This document shows, piece after piece, positions 21,611-29,825 of a DNA stretch of 43,632 bases. The position numbers and the translations under genes were made by a program. The DNA is from Lachnospiraceae bacterium. Lineage in GTDB: Bacteria; Bacillota; Clostridia; Lachnospirales; Lachnospiraceae. Position 1 is the first letter of the stretch, and the number at the start of each line of letters is the position of its first letter. The notes below the pieces were generated by a model. It did not search any database. It was given only the letters and a program-made list of their open reading frames with translations, and had not been told where the DNA came from. The stretch lies in NCBI GenBank assembly GCA_024696005.1, contig JAILHF010000020.1, forward strand, positions 1 through 43,632, read 5' to 3'.

Positions 21611-24028
21611 TCAAAGGATGAAATTGATGATTTTGCCCGGCACATAGATGACTTTTCGGATCTCTTTCCCTTCAAAGAGCTCCGGGTATGTCGTCCGGAT
21701 CTTCTCGACCAGTTCCTCCTGCCCGATCTCCGCAGAAGCTTTGATCAGTCTTACTTTCTTTCCTTTCAGCTGAACCGGGATGTCGATCTCATCCTCCTGC
21801 AGGTAACGCTCGTCATATTTCGGCCAGCTCTCATCCAGGATGCTTCCGCCGAACACTTCCTCGTAGATCTCGCTGGTGATGAACGGCGCCATCGGGTTCA
21901 GTATCACAAGGAACTGCTTCAGTTCTTCCTTCGTGATGAAGCCGTCGTCGCGTATCGCCTTCACAAAGCCCATACAGGCGGCTATCGTCGTGTTCAGCTG
22001 CAGGTTCTCGTAATCCTCCGAAGCCTTTTTGATCAGCCTGTTTAAAAGGTAGATATGCTTCTCCGAAACCCCGTCGCCTTCCGCGATCTCGGGCAGTCTC
22101 CATACCTTGTTCAGGAAAGAGGTGATGCCGTTGATCCCATCGTAGGTCCAGGGGGTATTGTCCTCGTATCCGCCCAGGAAATGCACATGCAGTCTGGCTG
22201 CATCCGCTCCGTACTTGTCTATCACTTCGAGCGGCGATACACCGTTGGCGGAGCTCTTGCTCATCTTTCTTCCCGTATCATCCAGGATCAGGCCGCTTCC
22301 CATTTTGCGGATAAACGGATCCCTGGTCGGCACGGCGCCGATCTCGTACAGGAAATTCTGCCAGAAGAAGCTGTACAGAACGTGCCGCGTGATGTGTTCG
22401 GTGCCGCCGGTATAGCAGTCAACACTTCCCCAGTATTTCAGTTTCTCGAAATCGGCCAGGGCCTTGTCGTTATGCGGATCGATGTAGCGCAGCCAGTACC
22501 AGCTCGATCCGGCCCAGTTGGGCATCGTGTCCGTCTCCCTCACGGCCTTTCCGCCGCACTTGGGACAGCTGCAGTTCACCCAGTAGGTCACCTTCGAGAG
22601 CGGCGAATCGCCCTTGTCATTGGGCATGTAATCATCCGTCTCCGGAAGGACCAGAGGCAGATCCTCCTCATTCAGCGAAACGGTCCCGCATTTATCACAG
22701 AACACCACCGGGAAAGGCTCACCCCAATAACGCTGGCGGTTAAAGGACCAGTCCTGCATCTTGTAGTTGATCTGCAGCTTTCCGACGCCCATTTCCACCA
22801 CCTTTTCGGTGATCTTTTTCTTGGCCTCGTTTACCGGCAGACCCGTGAATTCCTCCGAATTCAGCATCCTGCTGTTCTTTGCGATGTATTCGTATTTTTC
22901 GACCGCCTTTTCGGACACGTCGCCCTCGATCACCTGGATCATCGGGATGTGAAACGCCTGCGCAAACTCATAGTCCCGCTGGTCATGCGTCGGAACGGCC
23001 ATGACGGCGCCCGTGCCGTAATTGGCCAGCACGAAATCCGCCAGATACACTTCCACCTTGTTACCGTTTACCGGATTGACCGCGTAGATCCCATCCAGCT
23101 TGCAGCCCGTTTTTTCCTTCTGGTCCGTCATGCGGTCCAGCTCGGTACGGAGTGCCGTCTTTTTCTTGTATTCCGTCACTTCATCGTAATTCCGGATATG
23201 CTCTTTAAGCTTTCCGACCAGCTCGTGCTCCGGAGCCAGCACCATGAAGGTGACACCATAGATCGTCTCGATACAGGTTGTGAAGATCTTTACGTTTTCA
23301 AGCTTTTCTCCGTCCGCGGAAAACAGGTCGAAACCGACCTCCACGCCTTCGCTCCTGCCGATCCAGTTCCGCTGGGATTCCTTGAGATGTTCCCGCATCT
23401 TAATCCGGTCGACGTTTCCGAGAAGCTTCTCGGAGTATTCCTTCATCTTCAGGAACCATACCCATCTCTCTTCCTGCACGACGGCTCCGCCGCAGCGGTC
23501 ACACAGGCCGCCCTGGCTGTCTTCGTTCGAAAGGACGGTCTTGCAGTTCGGGCAGTAATTGACGTAACCCTTCTTCTTGTAGGCCTTGTCATGCTTCAAG
23601 AGCTGCATAAAGATCCACTGTGTCCACTTATAGTATTCCTTGTCGCTCGTACAGATCGTTCTGTCCCAGTCGAACGACAGGCCCAGCTGCTTGGACTGGC
23701 GCAGAACGGTATCCATGCCCTTTTTCACAAATTCGTGCGGGTTGATCCCCGTCTTGATGGCTGCATTCTCTGCCGGGAGGCCGAACGCATCTCCCCCGAT
23801 CGGGAACAATACGTTATAGCCGCTGAAGCGTTTGTATCTCGCAAGCGCATCCGCCGGGACCGTTCCCTTCAGATGCCCCATGTGCAGATTTCCGCTGATA
23901 TTGTAAAACTCATACAGAACATAGTATTTGGGTTTTGTCGGATGGAAATCCACAGCCTGGAAGGCCTTTTCTTCGCTCCACTTTTCGGAGAACTTTTTTT
24001 CGATCTTTTTGAAATCATATTCTTTCAT
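21611..24028 (-). CDS. leuS: Leucyl-tRNA synthetase, divergent type (805 aa)
   Basis: Attaches leucine to tRNA-Leu. Class I signature HMGH (49-52) and KMSKS (588-592) are present, with zinc-type pairs C159/C162 and C176/C179, and the CP1 editing domain with YGTGAVMAVPTHDQRDYEF. It departs from the usual bacterial sequence at several conserved places: the segment before HMGH is YNISGN rather than PYPSG, MGWDAFG is IGGDAFG, the threonine-rich editing motif TTRPDT is TTCIET, and the late block reads YTGGTEHITRHVLYSFFW. It may be a second or lineage-specific LeuRS. The start at 24028 has GAGGTG 6 nt upstream. No T-box leader is seen. Confidence 0.92.
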   Translation of the reverse strand: MKEYDFKKIEKKFSEKWSEEKAFQAVDFHPTKPKYYVLYEFYNISGNLHMGHLKGTVPADALARYKRFSGYNVLFPIGGDAFGLPAENAAIKTGINPHEFVKKGMDTVLRQSKQLGLSFDWDRTICTSDKEYYKWTQWIFMQLLKHDKAYKKKGYVNYCPNCKTVLSNEDSQGGLCDRCGGAVVQEERWVWFLKMKEYSEKLLGNVDRIKMREHLKESQRNWIGRSEGVEVGFDLFSADGEKLENVKIFTTCIETIYGVTFMVLAPEHELVGKLKEHIRNYDEVTEYKKKTALRTELDRMTDQKEKTGCKLDGIYAVNPVNGNKVEVYLADFVLANYGTGAVMAVPTHDQRDYEFAQAFHIPMIQVIEGDVSEKAVEKYEYIAKNSRMLNSEEFTGLPVNEAKKKITEKVVEMGVGKLQINYKMQDWSFNRQRYWGEPFPVVFCDKCGTVSLNEEDLPLVLPETDDYMPNDKGDSPLSKVTYWVNCSCPKCGGKAVRETDTMPNWAGSSWYWLRYIDPHNDKALADFEKLKYWGSVDCYTGGTEHITRHVLYSFFWQNFLYEIGAVPTRDPFIRKMGSGLILDDTGRKMSKSSANGVSPLEVIDKYGADAARLHVHFLGGYEDNTPWTYDGINGITSFLNKVWRLPEIAEGDGVSEKHIYLLNRLIKKASEDYENLQLNTTIAACMGFVKAIRDDGFITKEELKQFLVILNPMAPFITSEIYEEVFGGSILDESWPKYDERYLQEDEIDIPVQLKGKKVRLIKASAEIGQEELVEKIRTTYPELFEGKEIRKVIYVPGKIINFIL

Positions 24029-24087
24029 TTTCATCACCTCGAAGAAATTATTGTTTACCATTCTGTCCCGAGCCACAGAACGTATCG

Positions 24088-24093
24088 ATTATA
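24088..24093 (-). promoter_or_regulatory. Probable leuS -10 element
   Basis: On the minus strand, TG-C-TATAAT, an extended -10, 60 nt upstream of the leuS ATG. The -35 region (TGGATA, 17 bp upstream) is weak. The leader is short and shows no T-box specifier or antiterminator features. Confidence 0.5.
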
Positions 24094-24144
24094 GCAAATC
24101 CCCGTATAATTATCCACAGGAAATTCTTCTATTGCGCCGCAGGC

Positions 24145-24181
24145 GTTACTGTTCAGTGGCTTGCCAGCCACTGAACGTAAC
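24145..24181. repeat. Extragenic palindrome, family member B
   Basis: GTTAC-T-GTTCAGTGGC (24145-24160), loop TTGCCA, GCCACTGAAC-GTAAC (24167-24181). The stem is 15 bp with one bulged T. It lies 34 nt past the cardiolipin synthase stop, upstream of leuS. There is no T-run, so it is not a classical terminator. Confidence 0.75.
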
Positions 24182-24215
24182 TGGCAGGCTCTTTCTCTTT
24201 CATCCATCCCCCCGG

Positions 24216-25787
24216 TCACAGAAGCTGGGCAAACAAACGCATCAAAAGCTGTCCGAAGCGGAGATAAAACTTGCGGCCGGATGTGTATTTCGGCGTTACA
24301 TATTGCGACTCCGCGATCATCTGCTCAAAGTCTTTCCTGATCCCGGTGATCAGCTCTCCCCCGTAAAGGAAGCAGCCGTTCTCGAAATGGTGATACAGGC
24401 TCCTGTAGTCGAGATTGATCGTTCCTACCGTTGCGGCTTTATCGTCCGTGACACACATTTTCGCGTGAACAAAGCCCGGCGTCCACTCGTAGATCCCGAC
24501 ACCGTTTCTGGCCAGATGATGGTAAAAGGACCTGGTCACGCCGTACACAAATTTCTTGTCCGGGATGCCGGGCGTCACGATCCGCACATCCACGCCGCGT
24601 TTTGCGGCAAGGGACAGGGCGTGGCTCATCTCGTCGGATATGATGAGGTAGGGCGTGACAAAATAGCAATACCGCTCTGCCAGATTCACCATGCTGATAT
24701 ACACTTCTTCCCCGACCTGCTCATTGTCCAGCGGCGTGTCGGCGTAGGGCTGAACGATGCTGACACGTTCCCCCTTCTCTTCCGCGGGCGGGACGGACGC
24801 GGCATCCAGATATCCCGTATAATCCGCATCATCCTCATCGGTGCTCCGTATGGCATTCCACATTTCCAGAAACATTGCCGTCATGTTTCTCACGGGTTCG
24901 CCGTAGATCTGTATCCCCGTATCCTTCCAGAGGCCGTAGGGATGTGTTATGTTGAAATACTCATCCGCCAGATTATAACCGCCGGTGAAACCGATGTTTC
25001 CGTCCACGATGGTGATCTTGCGGTGATCCCTGTTATTGAGGAACAGATTGGCGCCGATGATGAAAGGATTGAAGACTCTGGCATGGATCCCCAGGCTCTT
25101 CATCTTTTTGATGAAATCGGTGTTATTGATAAAGACGAGACTGCCGAGATCATCGTAGAACACGCGGACCTCCACGCCCTGCGCGACCTTTTCCGCCAGC
25201 ACTTCTTCCACTCTCTGCCAGGCAACGGAATCTTCGATCGCGTGATACTCCAGAAAGATGAATTTTTTTGCCGCTTTCATGGCTTCGATCTGCGCCGAAA
25301 GGGCTTCGTTCGTATCGGAGAAATAGCGGACATTCGCATCCGCATAGGCCGGGAACCCCGAGCGTGTGCTTATGTAAAAGGAAAGATTGTCAACAGACCT
25401 GTCGTCGGTCTCCGGCTTTTTCTTTCCTTCCAGCATCGGAAGGATCTCGGCATCCGTTTCGCGGAAGCGGTTGTACATCTTGCCGGTCCGGACCGTAAGA
25501 CCCACCAGGAGAAACAGCGTAACGCCCATGACCGGGAGCACCAGGATCAGGATGATCCACGGCATCTTCAGCGACGAGGTCTTGTACTGGCTGTAGATGC
25601 CCAGCACCAGAACGACAGCCACGATGCGGGTGATCAGATTGACCCAGCTGATCGAGTCGCTGATGTTAAAGGCAAGATGCACGAGAAGCGCGGTCTCGAG
25701 GATCACGGACAGGCTTACAAAGATCATCCTCACTATTCCGTTTTTGCGAGATGCTTTTTTTTCGTAAGTCCTGCTCTTTTGCATCAT
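24216..25787 (-). CDS. cls: Cardiolipin synthase, phospholipase D family (523 aa)
   Basis: Makes cardiolipin from two phosphatidylglycerols at the membrane. Three hydrophobic segments (about 20-40, 48-66, 76-97) precede two phospholipase D domains. HKD motif 1 is NRDHRKITIVDGNIGFTGG (about 255-270) and HKD motif 2 is FVHAKMCVTDDKAATVGTINLDYRS (about 435-455); His, Lys and Asp are all present in each. Length is normal for ClsA-type enzymes in Bacillota. Two ATGs in a row (25787, 25784) follow CCGGGGA. It lies 59 nt after the rhodanese-TtcA gene, possibly in one transcript. Confidence 0.95.
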   Translation of the reverse strand: MMQKSRTYEKKASRKNGIVRMIFVSLSVILETALLVHLAFNISDSISWVNLITRIVAVVLVLGIYSQYKTSSLKMPWIILILVLPVMGVTLFLLVGLTVRTGKMYNRFRETDAEILPMLEGKKKPETDDRSVDNLSFYISTRSGFPAYADANVRYFSDTNEALSAQIEAMKAAKKFIFLEYHAIEDSVAWQRVEEVLAEKVAQGVEVRVFYDDLGSLVFINNTDFIKKMKSLGIHARVFNPFIIGANLFLNNRDHRKITIVDGNIGFTGGYNLADEYFNITHPYGLWKDTGIQIYGEPVRNMTAMFLEMWNAIRSTDEDDADYTGYLDAASVPPAEEKGERVSIVQPYADTPLDNEQVGEEVYISMVNLAERYCYFVTPYLIISDEMSHALSLAAKRGVDVRIVTPGIPDKKFVYGVTRSFYHHLARNGVGIYEWTPGFVHAKMCVTDDKAATVGTINLDYRSLYHHFENGCFLYGGELITGIRKDFEQMIAESQYVTPKYTSGRKFYLRFGQLLMRLFAQLL

Positions 25788-25846
25788 TCATTCCCCGGAT
25801 ATCCGTTGCTGCCAAGCTTCCCGGAACCGCTGCCGCAAGGAACGGA

Positions 25847-26992
25847 TCAATAGTCCTCGAGGAAGTTGTGTCTTACCCCGTCCTTTTTGTATGCGATGAC
25901 CGTATCGAGATTGACGTTTTCAACGCTCTTGAAGATATTCGACTCGACAAAGGGATTTTCCTTCTTGAGTTCTGCGATCAGTTTTTTGGTCTCCAGCCGC
26001 TTGGAAGAAGTCGTCCCGTCCTCGTGGCAGGTCGAGCAGGTTTCCGTAAAATGGCAGGCGCACTGCAGAAAATGCAGCTCATTATAGTCACGCCATGCAA
26101 TGATGTCGCTTTCCCTTACCAGATACATCGGCCGTATCAGCTCCATCCCTTCAAAATTCGTGCTGTGAAGCTTGGGCATCATCGTCTGGATCTGCCCTCC
26201 CTGAAGCATGCCCATGAGTATGGTCTCGATCACATCGTCGTAATGGTGTCCCAGGGCGATCTTGTTGCAGCCGAGTTCCTTTGCCTTGCTGTAGAGATAC
26301 CCGCGGCGCATCCTCGCGCAGATATAGCAGGGGCTTTTTTCGATCGTGTCCACGGCATCGAAGATATCGCTTTCAAACACCGTGATCGGCACGCCGAGCG
26401 TCCTCGCGTTGCTTTCGATCAGCGCCCTGTTTTCCTTATTGTATCCGGGATCCATCACCAGGAAGGTCAGGGAAAAGCCGACTTTTCTGTGTCTTTGTAT
26501 CTCCTGGAAAAGCTTCGCCATGAGCATGGAGTCTTTCCCGCCCGAGATGCATACCGCGATATGGTCCCCTTCGCTGATCAGACGGTAATCCCTGCAGCCT
26601 CTCGCGAAGGGAGTGAACAGCTGCTTGTGAAATTTCTTCCGTATGCTCTCCTCGGCCCTCTGCTGTTTTTCTTCCCGGACCGCTTCATCGTCGTTTTGGG
26701 CACTGACAAAGCCGACATAACCACCTTCCAGGCTGTAGCAATCGCGCCCCGGCGCGAGCTGCCCCTCATCCAGTTCTCTGGTCCTTCGTCCGATCTGGCA
26801 ATAAAAAACGAGTTTTTTCTCCCTGCCGATCTTATTGATCCGCTCTCCGTTTTCTTTCCTGTCTCCGTCCGGATCCAGGCGGACGGCGCCTGGCAGCATG
26901 CCGTAAGCTGTCAGCCCCTCATCCCGGATGTCGATCAATGCATAGCTTTCTTTCGGCCAGTTTGCGATCTCTTTTACAGATACTTCCTTCAT
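25847..26992 (-). CDS. Rhodanese - TtcA-like PP-loop fusion (381 aa)
   Basis: Residues 1-100 are a rhodanese-like domain with active-site Cys65 in VFYCQIGRRT. Residues about 120-381 are a PP-loop ATPase of the TtcA/tRNA-thiolation group: SGGKDS at 150-155, CYICARMRRGYL with Cys222/Cys225, GHHYDDVIETILMGML, and a late cysteine cluster CACHFTETCSTC. TtcA makes 2-thiocytidine in tRNA using an Fe-S cluster; the fused rhodanese could hand over sulfur as persulfide. The start at 26992 has AGGAGACC upstream and begins the rhodanese domain, so an upstream ATG at 27091 is rejected. Confidence 0.85.
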   Translation of the reverse strand: MKEVSVKEIANWPKESYALIDIRDEGLTAYGMLPGAVRLDPDGDRKENGERINKIGREKKLVFYCQIGRRTRELDEGQLAPGRDCYSLEGGYVGFVSAQNDDEAVREEKQQRAEESIRKKFHKQLFTPFARGCRDYRLISEGDHIAVCISGGKDSMLMAKLFQEIQRHRKVGFSLTFLVMDPGYNKENRALIESNARTLGVPITVFESDIFDAVDTIEKSPCYICARMRRGYLYSKAKELGCNKIALGHHYDDVIETILMGMLQGGQIQTMMPKLHSTNFEGMELIRPMYLVRESDIIAWRDYNELHFLQCACHFTETCSTCHEDGTTSSKRLETKKLIAELKKENPFVESNIFKSVENVNLDTVIAYKKDGVRHNFLEDY

Positions 26993-27061
26993 GGTCTCCT
27001 GCCGGTCTTTCCCGGTCCCTTCCGAATACTTTCTGCTGATTATACCACATCCCCTCAAAAA

Positions 27062-27090
27062 TTGACAGAAACGCCGCGCTGTGGTAAACA
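27062..27090 (+). promoter_or_regulatory. Promoter of the acidic lipoprotein gene
   Basis: TTGACA (27062-27067), a 17-bp spacer and TAAACA (27085-27090), 38 nt upstream of the ATG at 27128. The -35 is perfect and the -10 moderate. Confidence 0.6.
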
Positions 27091-27127
27091 ATTAGAGGGA
27101 AAAAACCACCACATGGAGGGAACTATT

Positions 27128-27949
27128 ATGAAAAAGAAGTTGGTTATCGCACTGATCTTTGCGACCGTATTCTGCATGACTGCCTGCGGAGAAGACGACA
27201 GTGACTCCTCTTCCCGCGACAAAAAAGAATCCTCCTCAAAATCCCGCAAAGCGCTGGATGAAGATGAGGACGAGGATGACGAGGACGACGAGGACGACGA
27301 GGACGACGAGGACTACAACCTGGACGAGGAAGACTTTGACGACAGCTCTTCCGACATCGTGGTCACCGGCTGCTGGATCAACGAAGTAGAGCCCGTCATT
27401 TTTTACTCCTACGAATTTTTCGATGACGGAACCTGGAATTATTCATCCGAGGGCGGAGAGGGCGAATCGGGCACCTATGAGGTCACCGGGGATGGCGATC
27501 TCATCCTGTATTCATACAGCGGAGACAACAGCCATGAATGGCAGATCGCTGATTCCGATCTGCTCATTACTTCGGACGGCGACAGAATGATACCGTATGA
27601 TCCCAATGAGGGCTACCCCTACGTCGGTAATTATGACTATGATCCTGACTACGATGACTCGGACGACGCCGACTACTCGGATGTCCAGTATGCCTGGGCC
27701 TACACCGATCTTGACAGCAATAACTATCTGATCCTTGATTTTGATCTCACCTGGTACCTTACCATGGAGGACGGCAAGAGCGTGGCCGCGAACGGCTACT
27801 ACGATTATGAAGACGGGGTCGTTACCCTGCACTTCACCGGCGGCAGCCAGGATGACATCTATCTGTACTACGACGATTCGGATTATTCCCTGACGGACGA
27901 GGACGGAGACAAGATGCACATCTTATGCGCGCTTGAAGATTTCGAGTAA
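27128..27949 (+). CDS. Acidic lipoprotein with Asp/Glu repeat (273 aa)
   Basis: Lipoprotein signal peptide KKKLVIALIFATVFCMTAC, with Cys20 as the lipid-modified residue. A Ser/Lys linker and then a strongly acidic tract (residues about 41-75) follow, the core of which is a 9-bp DNA repeat. Two beta-rich units come next: CWINEVEPVIFYSYEFFDDGTWNY and YAWAYTDLDSNNYLILDFDLTWYLTMEDG, which resemble each other and recall small lipocalin-like or DUF-type domains. The function is unknown; calcium or cation binding at the cell surface is possible from composition. It ends in a strong terminator and is monocistronic. Confidence 0.8.
   Translation: MKKKLVIALIFATVFCMTACGEDDSDSSSRDKKESSSKSRKALDEDEDEDDEDDEDDEDDEDYNLDEEDFDDSSSDIVVTGCWINEVEPVIFYSYEFFDDGTWNYSSEGGEGESGTYEVTGDGDLILYSYSGDNSHEWQIADSDLLITSDGDRMIPYDPNEGYPYVGNYDYDPDYDDSDDADYSDVQYAWAYTDLDSNNYLILDFDLTWYLTMEDGKSVAANGYYDYEDGVVTLHFTGGSQDDIYLYYDDSDYSLTDEDGDKMHILCALEDFE
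27272..27313 (+). repeat. 9-bp coding repeat (GAGGACGAC)
   Basis: GAGGATGAC, then three GAGGACGAC, then GAGGAC, encoding alternating Glu and Asp at residues about 49-62 of the lipoprotein. Near-identical units suggest slippage-prone copy number. Confidence 0.9.
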
Positions 27950-27962
27950 ATGCTTTTCGCGG

Positions 27963-27993
27963 AGCCGGGCAGCTGCTGCCCGGCTCTTTTTTT
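27963..27993 (+). terminator. Intrinsic terminator after the acidic lipoprotein
   Basis: Perfect stem AGCCGGGCAG (27963-27972) and CTGCCCGGCT (27976-27985), loop CTG, then CTTTTTTT. Confidence 0.95.
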
Positions 27994-28062
27994 CTCCGAA
28001 AAGCCAATAAAAGATCCGTCCCGATCGTATCCGTATACAGAAAGAGCTTCGGGGGAGGGAAA

Positions 28063-29148
28063 ATGATGTTCAAAAGGGAATTAAAGAAGAATCCGATGAA
28101 ACGTTCGATCTTTGCTGCCTGTCTTGTGATGCTTTTGCTGATCGGATGCGGAAAGGCCGCGCCCGAAGAGCGGGGGCCTTTTCCCGTGCGCAAGGACGGC
28201 GGGGCAGTCCGCTCCGGCCTGAGCGATGCCGCAAGCGGCAGGGACGATGTGATCGGAAGCTACCCGGGATCTTTGCCGGACGAGGCGGCATGGACGGAAT
28301 ATCCCGGGGACAATATCTTCGGGCTGCGGGCCGTGGCCGGATACAGCGAGAAACAGTCCGACTTCCTGATCCTCGCTTTTGAAAGCCTGAATGCAAGCGG
28401 TTTCAATGACAGCATCATCCGCAACTCCGACTATCTGACGGGGTATTGCCCCTACGGTTCCTTCGACTTTGACGACACGGAGCTTTTGGAGCAGGGTGAC
28501 TATTATTACCTGAAGCTTTCCTGCGACAGCCGGATCGATCTGAAACTGGTTTCGTTCAGCAAGGGCGATGAGCGCTGCAATATCGACATAAAGGACGGGA
28601 TCGCCCTGACATATTGTGATTTCCGGAATCTGGAAAAAACAAAGAGGATCCGCCAATCCTACGATCCCAAACAGGCCGCATGGGTTGAAGCCGGGATCGA
28701 GGAGAGCGATGAGACTCCCGTGGCAAGCTGCGATCCCTCCGTCCATACCGAACTGGCGGTCGACTGCAACGAATATGAGCCCTCCTCTACCCTGGGCAAT
28801 GTGACTTTTTCTGCCTATAATTACCGCTACAGCACGGAAAGATACAACATCTACGGGGAAACGGATCAGCCGCAGCTGACCTCCCTCTTCTTCTTCCTGG
28901 CCGGGGAAGACAGCACCCCCGACGAAGAGAGCAGCTTTTCCCTGTATGTGAAAGACAAAAACGGATATAAGGAGATCACCCCCCGGGACTGTCAGATCGT
29001 CGTTACTCCCGATGACGTCCACAACAGGCTGATGCTCGAGATGCAGAGCAATCTGCTCGGCGAACTGACGGAAGGGGACTACAGGGCCGAATACGGGAAA
29101 TACAGCCTTGACTTCCGCCTGTCGGTCCAAACCTACGAGGTCTGGTAA
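28063..29148 (+). CDS. Lipoprotein of unknown function (361 aa)
   Basis: Basic start (FKRELKKNPMKR), hydrophobic stretch and lipobox LLLIGC with Cys29. The mature part is mixed beta-rich, without a family I recognise; it contains NTSxxx-free stretches such as TSLFFFLAGEDSTPDEESSFSLYVKDKNGYKEITPRD, which looks like an extracellular beta-sandwich unit. The start at 28063 (or 28066) is favoured by GGGAGGG a few bases upstream; the ATG at 28096 has none. It is convergent with the Xre gene, only 11 nt apart, and no terminator is visible between them. Confidence 0.7.
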   Translation: MMFKRELKKNPMKRSIFAACLVMLLLIGCGKAAPEERGPFPVRKDGGAVRSGLSDAASGRDDVIGSYPGSLPDEAAWTEYPGDNIFGLRAVAGYSEKQSDFLILAFESLNASGFNDSIIRNSDYLTGYCPYGSFDFDDTELLEQGDYYYLKLSCDSRIDLKLVSFSKGDERCNIDIKDGIALTYCDFRNLEKTKRIRQSYDPKQAAWVEAGIEESDETPVASCDPSVHTELAVDCNEYEPSSTLGNVTFSAYNYRYSTERYNIYGETDQPQLTSLFFFLAGEDSTPDEESSFSLYVKDKNGYKEITPRDCQIVVTPDDVHNRLMLEMQSNLLGELTEGDYRAEYGKYSLDFRLSVQTYEVW

Positions 29149-29159
29149 ATCGCCCTTCC

Positions 29160-29735
29160 CTATTTCAGCAAAAAGGCGATGACCCCGCATATGATCAGGG
29201 CGATCAGGCCTGCCGCGATCGCCAGAAGGAAACGCTGATACGGCCGTTTCCCTTCCTCGCGGGCCGTTTCGATCTCGTCCAGCCGCTTTCCTTCCATGAA
29301 AGCGGCTATTTCCTTATATGTGGAAATATCCAGTTCTTTTTTCTTCTTTTCCAGAAGGAAGGCATACACGAGGGTGATGATCATGAGCACGCCCCAGATC
29401 CCCGCTCCGGCCCAGCCGAGAAACTTCACCAGCGGGATCGGCGTGATGATGGTACCCAGCAGAAGGACCGCGTACAGGTTCCCCATTTTTCCGAACTGTC
29501 TGATGTCTTCTTCCTTTATGACCTGCTGCATCACTTCAATATCCCCCTTGAGCAGGACATCGGCGGAGACATGAAAGATCTCACTCAGACGCAGCAGACT
29601 GTTGATATCCGGGTAGTTTTTGTCGTTTTCCCAGTTGGATATCGTCTGTCTGGTGACATAGACCATTTCCGCCAGCTCTTCCTGCGATAATTTCAACTCA
29701 TTGCGATGCTGCTTTATCCTGCTTCCGAGTTCCAT
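29160..29735 (-). CDS. Xre-family regulator with C-terminal membrane helices (191 aa)
   Basis: Residues 1-65 are a Cro/C1-type helix-turn-helix: GSRIKQHRNELKLSQEELAEMVYVTRQTISNWENDKNYPDINSLLRLSEIFHVSADVLL. Two hydrophobic helices follow (about 86-105 and 108-125), then a charged segment and a last helix (about 168-190). This is a membrane-bound regulator layout that is common in Lachnospiraceae and other Bacillota. It may sense the membrane or relay contact with a neighbour. AGGAGGG lies before the ATG at 29735. Targets are unknown. Confidence 0.88.
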   Translation of the reverse strand: MELGSRIKQHRNELKLSQEELAEMVYVTRQTISNWENDKNYPDINSLLRLSEIFHVSADVLLKGDIEVMQQVIKEEDIRQFGKMGNLYAVLLLGTIITPIPLVKFLGWAGAGIWGVLMIITLVYAFLLEKKKKELDISTYKEIAAFMEGKRLDEIETAREEGKRPYQRFLLAIAAGLIALIICGVIAFLLK

Positions 29736-29825
29736 GTTCAGCCCTCCTGATCTCTCATTTTCTCATATCGGGCCCGGTTTGCATAGCCATTCTTTTTTCG
29801 GCCGCCCGGAAAGCATCCTCCGATC

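Noticed and set aside
22055-24094. Long open frame on the plus strand, antisense to leuS
   Set aside because: Shadow of the leucyl-tRNA synthetase reading frame; no domain motifs and no initiation signal.
24028-24120. T-box riboswitch upstream of leuS
   Set aside because: The leader is only about 50 nt from the predicted -10 and shows no stem I, T-box sequence or antiterminator.
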